Shown here: piece after piece, positions 62,286 to 64,000 of the stretch
Layout of the letters: each line of letters starts with the position of its first letter
Position numbering within the stretch: position 1 is the stretch's first letter
Source: Xenopus tropicalis
Taxonomy: Eukaryota; Chordata; Amphibia; Anura; Pipidae
DNA length: 64,000 bases
Assembly: GCF_000004195.4 (NCBI RefSeq)
Contig: NC_030679.2
Span: 146,198,243 to 146,262,242, forward strand
Direction: 5' to 3'
Program-made: the position numbers and the translations under genes
Notes under the pieces: generated by a model
The model's input: only the letters and a program-made list of their open reading frames with translations
Database searches by the model: none
Told to the model about the DNA's origin: nothing

Positions 62286-64000
62286 AAATTGGTCAGTCTG
62301 CAGCACTTCTGAAGAAATAGGTGATTTTGCCTCAAAAAAAGTTGGAGTGTCCAAAACATACAATGCCCAAAACAAAAAGCACTTTCTTACCATCATTAAA
62401 AAACAAGAGAGGGCCTAGTTTTGGGTAATGTAAAATTGGCTTTGCAAGAAAAATCTTTAACATTATCAAGCCAGTAGAAAGGCATTCACCCTTGTTTGTT
62501 TTCCAGAGCTCTTTCACCTTTAATGTATTTCTGGTAAATAGAACACCCAAAAGAGAAATGACTTTCTCACCATCACTGAAGCACAAGGGAGAGCCTTCTT
62601 CTGGGTTCAACTAAATCAGGATGAAGAAATCTTGATTCCTTGTTTCACCAGGAGTCTTTTAATTCTGCGGATGACTTTTTTTGCCAGGCCCTGGAAGCTT
62701 TGACTCCAAACCCATTAAAGTAATGTTGGAACACACGTGCAACATCTAGCAGAGGTCACTGAGCGTCTTCTGCTGGAGACTTTGGTTTGCTTTCCCACTA
62801 GCTGGCCTTTATATCTGTAGACTCTAGAAGGCCATTAGCCAATCAACTGCCAAGTGGCATGCATATCATTAAGTCACTATTGTTTTGCGCCCATCAGTCT
62901 GGGTGTGGTGAGGGACAGACTATTAAGTGAATAACAATGGAGATGTCCAGGGAAGAAACTGGCAATCAAAGAAAACTCTTTGGTTTCACACAAGTAATGA
63001 CTTTAGATAGAAAGAAAGTGAATGGTACCTTAAAATAAAATTTCATTTCCAGGCTTGTAGAAGTTCCAATAAATACAATGCCCAAAACAAAAGCACTTTC
63101 TTACCATTAAGCAGCACAAGACAGGGCTTTGTTTTGGGTGATGTAAAATGGCTTTGCAAGAAGAAAACTGCCTGTAATGTGTCAAACAGGTGGTGGGCCT
63201 CCTGGTCTTTTCCTAGAGCTATCTCCCAATATTCAATTCCATGCTGTATATCTGATGTCCACAACGCCCAAAACAGAAAGCACTTTCTCACCATAATTCA
63301 TACACAAGAGAGAGCCCCGTTTTGGGTGCTACTTAATCGTTCTGAAAAAGATCTTGAATCTGCGACCGTCAAAAGTTGAATTTTCCAATCGATAACGCCC
63401 AAAACAGGAAGCACTTTCTGACCATCAAGGGAACACAAGAGAGGGCTTAGTTTTGGGTGATATCAAATTGGACAAATAGTGACTTTTCCTTTTCATTCTG
63501 TAGACACTGGGGCTTTTTTCTTAACTCTATCTCCAGAATGGAGATCCAGATGGAGCCATCAAAAAAAAAAAAAAAAATGACCCAATGGCTAAATCAAAAA
63601 GCACTTTGTTACCATTAACAAAACAGGTGGAATGCTACCTTGCCTCCTTCATGCAGCTTCAATACCATGTTGTATATCTGATGTTCACAACGCCCAAAAC
63701 AGAAAGCACTTTCTCACCATAATTCATGCACAAGAGAGAGCCCGATTTTGGGTGCTTCATAATCAGTTTAAAAAAGATCTTGAATCCCTTTTCTGCAAAT
63801 GTCAAGGGTTGAACTTTCCAATCGATAACACCCAAAACAGGAAGCACTTTCTGACCATCAAGACAACACAAGAGAGGGCTCAGTTTTGGGTGATCTCAAA
63901 TTGGTCAGTCTGCAGCACTTCTGAAGAAATAGGTGATTTTGCCTCAAAAAAGTAAGTTGGAGTGTCCAAAACATACAATGCCCAAAACAAAAAGCGCTTT
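62281..64000. repeat. Array of short inverted-repeat modules, continues beyond the window
   Basis: Module: GCCCAAAACA-AAAGCACTTTCT-ACCAT, about 30 bp, then ACAAGAGAGGGC-AGTTTTGGGTG. CCCAAAAC and GTTTTGGG are inverted. Left ends lie near 62365, 62544, 63080, 63266, 63396, 63691, 63828 and 63980, with a worn copy near 63580-63620. Larger repeats overlie this: 63234-63474 matches 63659-63900, and 62281-62385 matches 63892-64000. Confidence 0.8.

Noticed and set aside
62332..63955. Short frames over the right-end array that look like a repeat protein
   Set aside because: Frames are short, spacing is irregular and stops are frequent; treated as a DNA repeat.

Overview
The window is vertebrate, almost certainly frog (Xenopus, most likely X. 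tropicalis). It has intron-containing vomeronasal type-2 receptor (V2R) genes, Xenopus-type MITE families at high density, a SPIN hAT element, CR1-like, L1-like and Penelope-like fragments, and a cluster of nuclear tRNA genes. There are no bacterial genes, operons or CRISPR arrays. The species call rests on repeat and gene-family recognition only.

Layout. (1) 1-2.5 kb: a 45-bp minisatellite inside an identical 850-bp tandem duplication. (2) 3.0-8.2 kb, + strand: V2R gene A, exons 3-6; exons 1-2 must lie left of the window. (3) 8.2-12.6 kb: intergenic MITEs. (4) 12.6-21.1 kb, - strand: V2R gene B, all six exons open, with introns full of repeats. (5) 21.2-25.9 kb: intergenic, about seven copies of one MITE family. 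(6) 25.9-34.5 kb and 37.5-44.0 kb, + strand: V2R genes C and D, a tandem duplicate pair with about 11.6 kb spacing, both open. (7) 44.4-45.0 kb: two remnants of a further V2R exon 6. (8) 45.3-49 kb: hAT, Harbinger-like and LINE fragments. (9) 50.0-60.6 kb: a tRNA cluster, mostly on the - strand, dominated by tRNA-Thr in a repeated unit, with Leu, His, Ser and Lys copies. (10) 60.9-62.3 kb: a broken Penelope-like reverse transcriptase, followed to the window end by an array of short inverted-repeat modules.

Each V2R gene has the standard class C receptor design: signal peptide plus start of the Venus-flytrap domain (exon 1), flytrap domain (exons 2-4), a nine-cysteine linker (exon 5 and start of exon 6) and the seven-helix domain (exon 6). 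Exon sizes are nearly constant: 292, 810-822, 228, 124 and 908-920 bp. Introns 3 and 5 are usually under 100 bp. The exception is intron 3 of gene C, which holds a 1.9-kb insertion carrying a piece of the tRNA-Thr repeat unit between two MITE copies.

I found no clearly new multi-gene system. The best leads are the tRNA-Thr slots whose anticodon differs between paralogous copies, the composite tRNA-bearing insertion, signs of gene conversion in exon 6, the inverted-repeat array at the right end, and MITE families that repeatedly grow internal tandem arrays.
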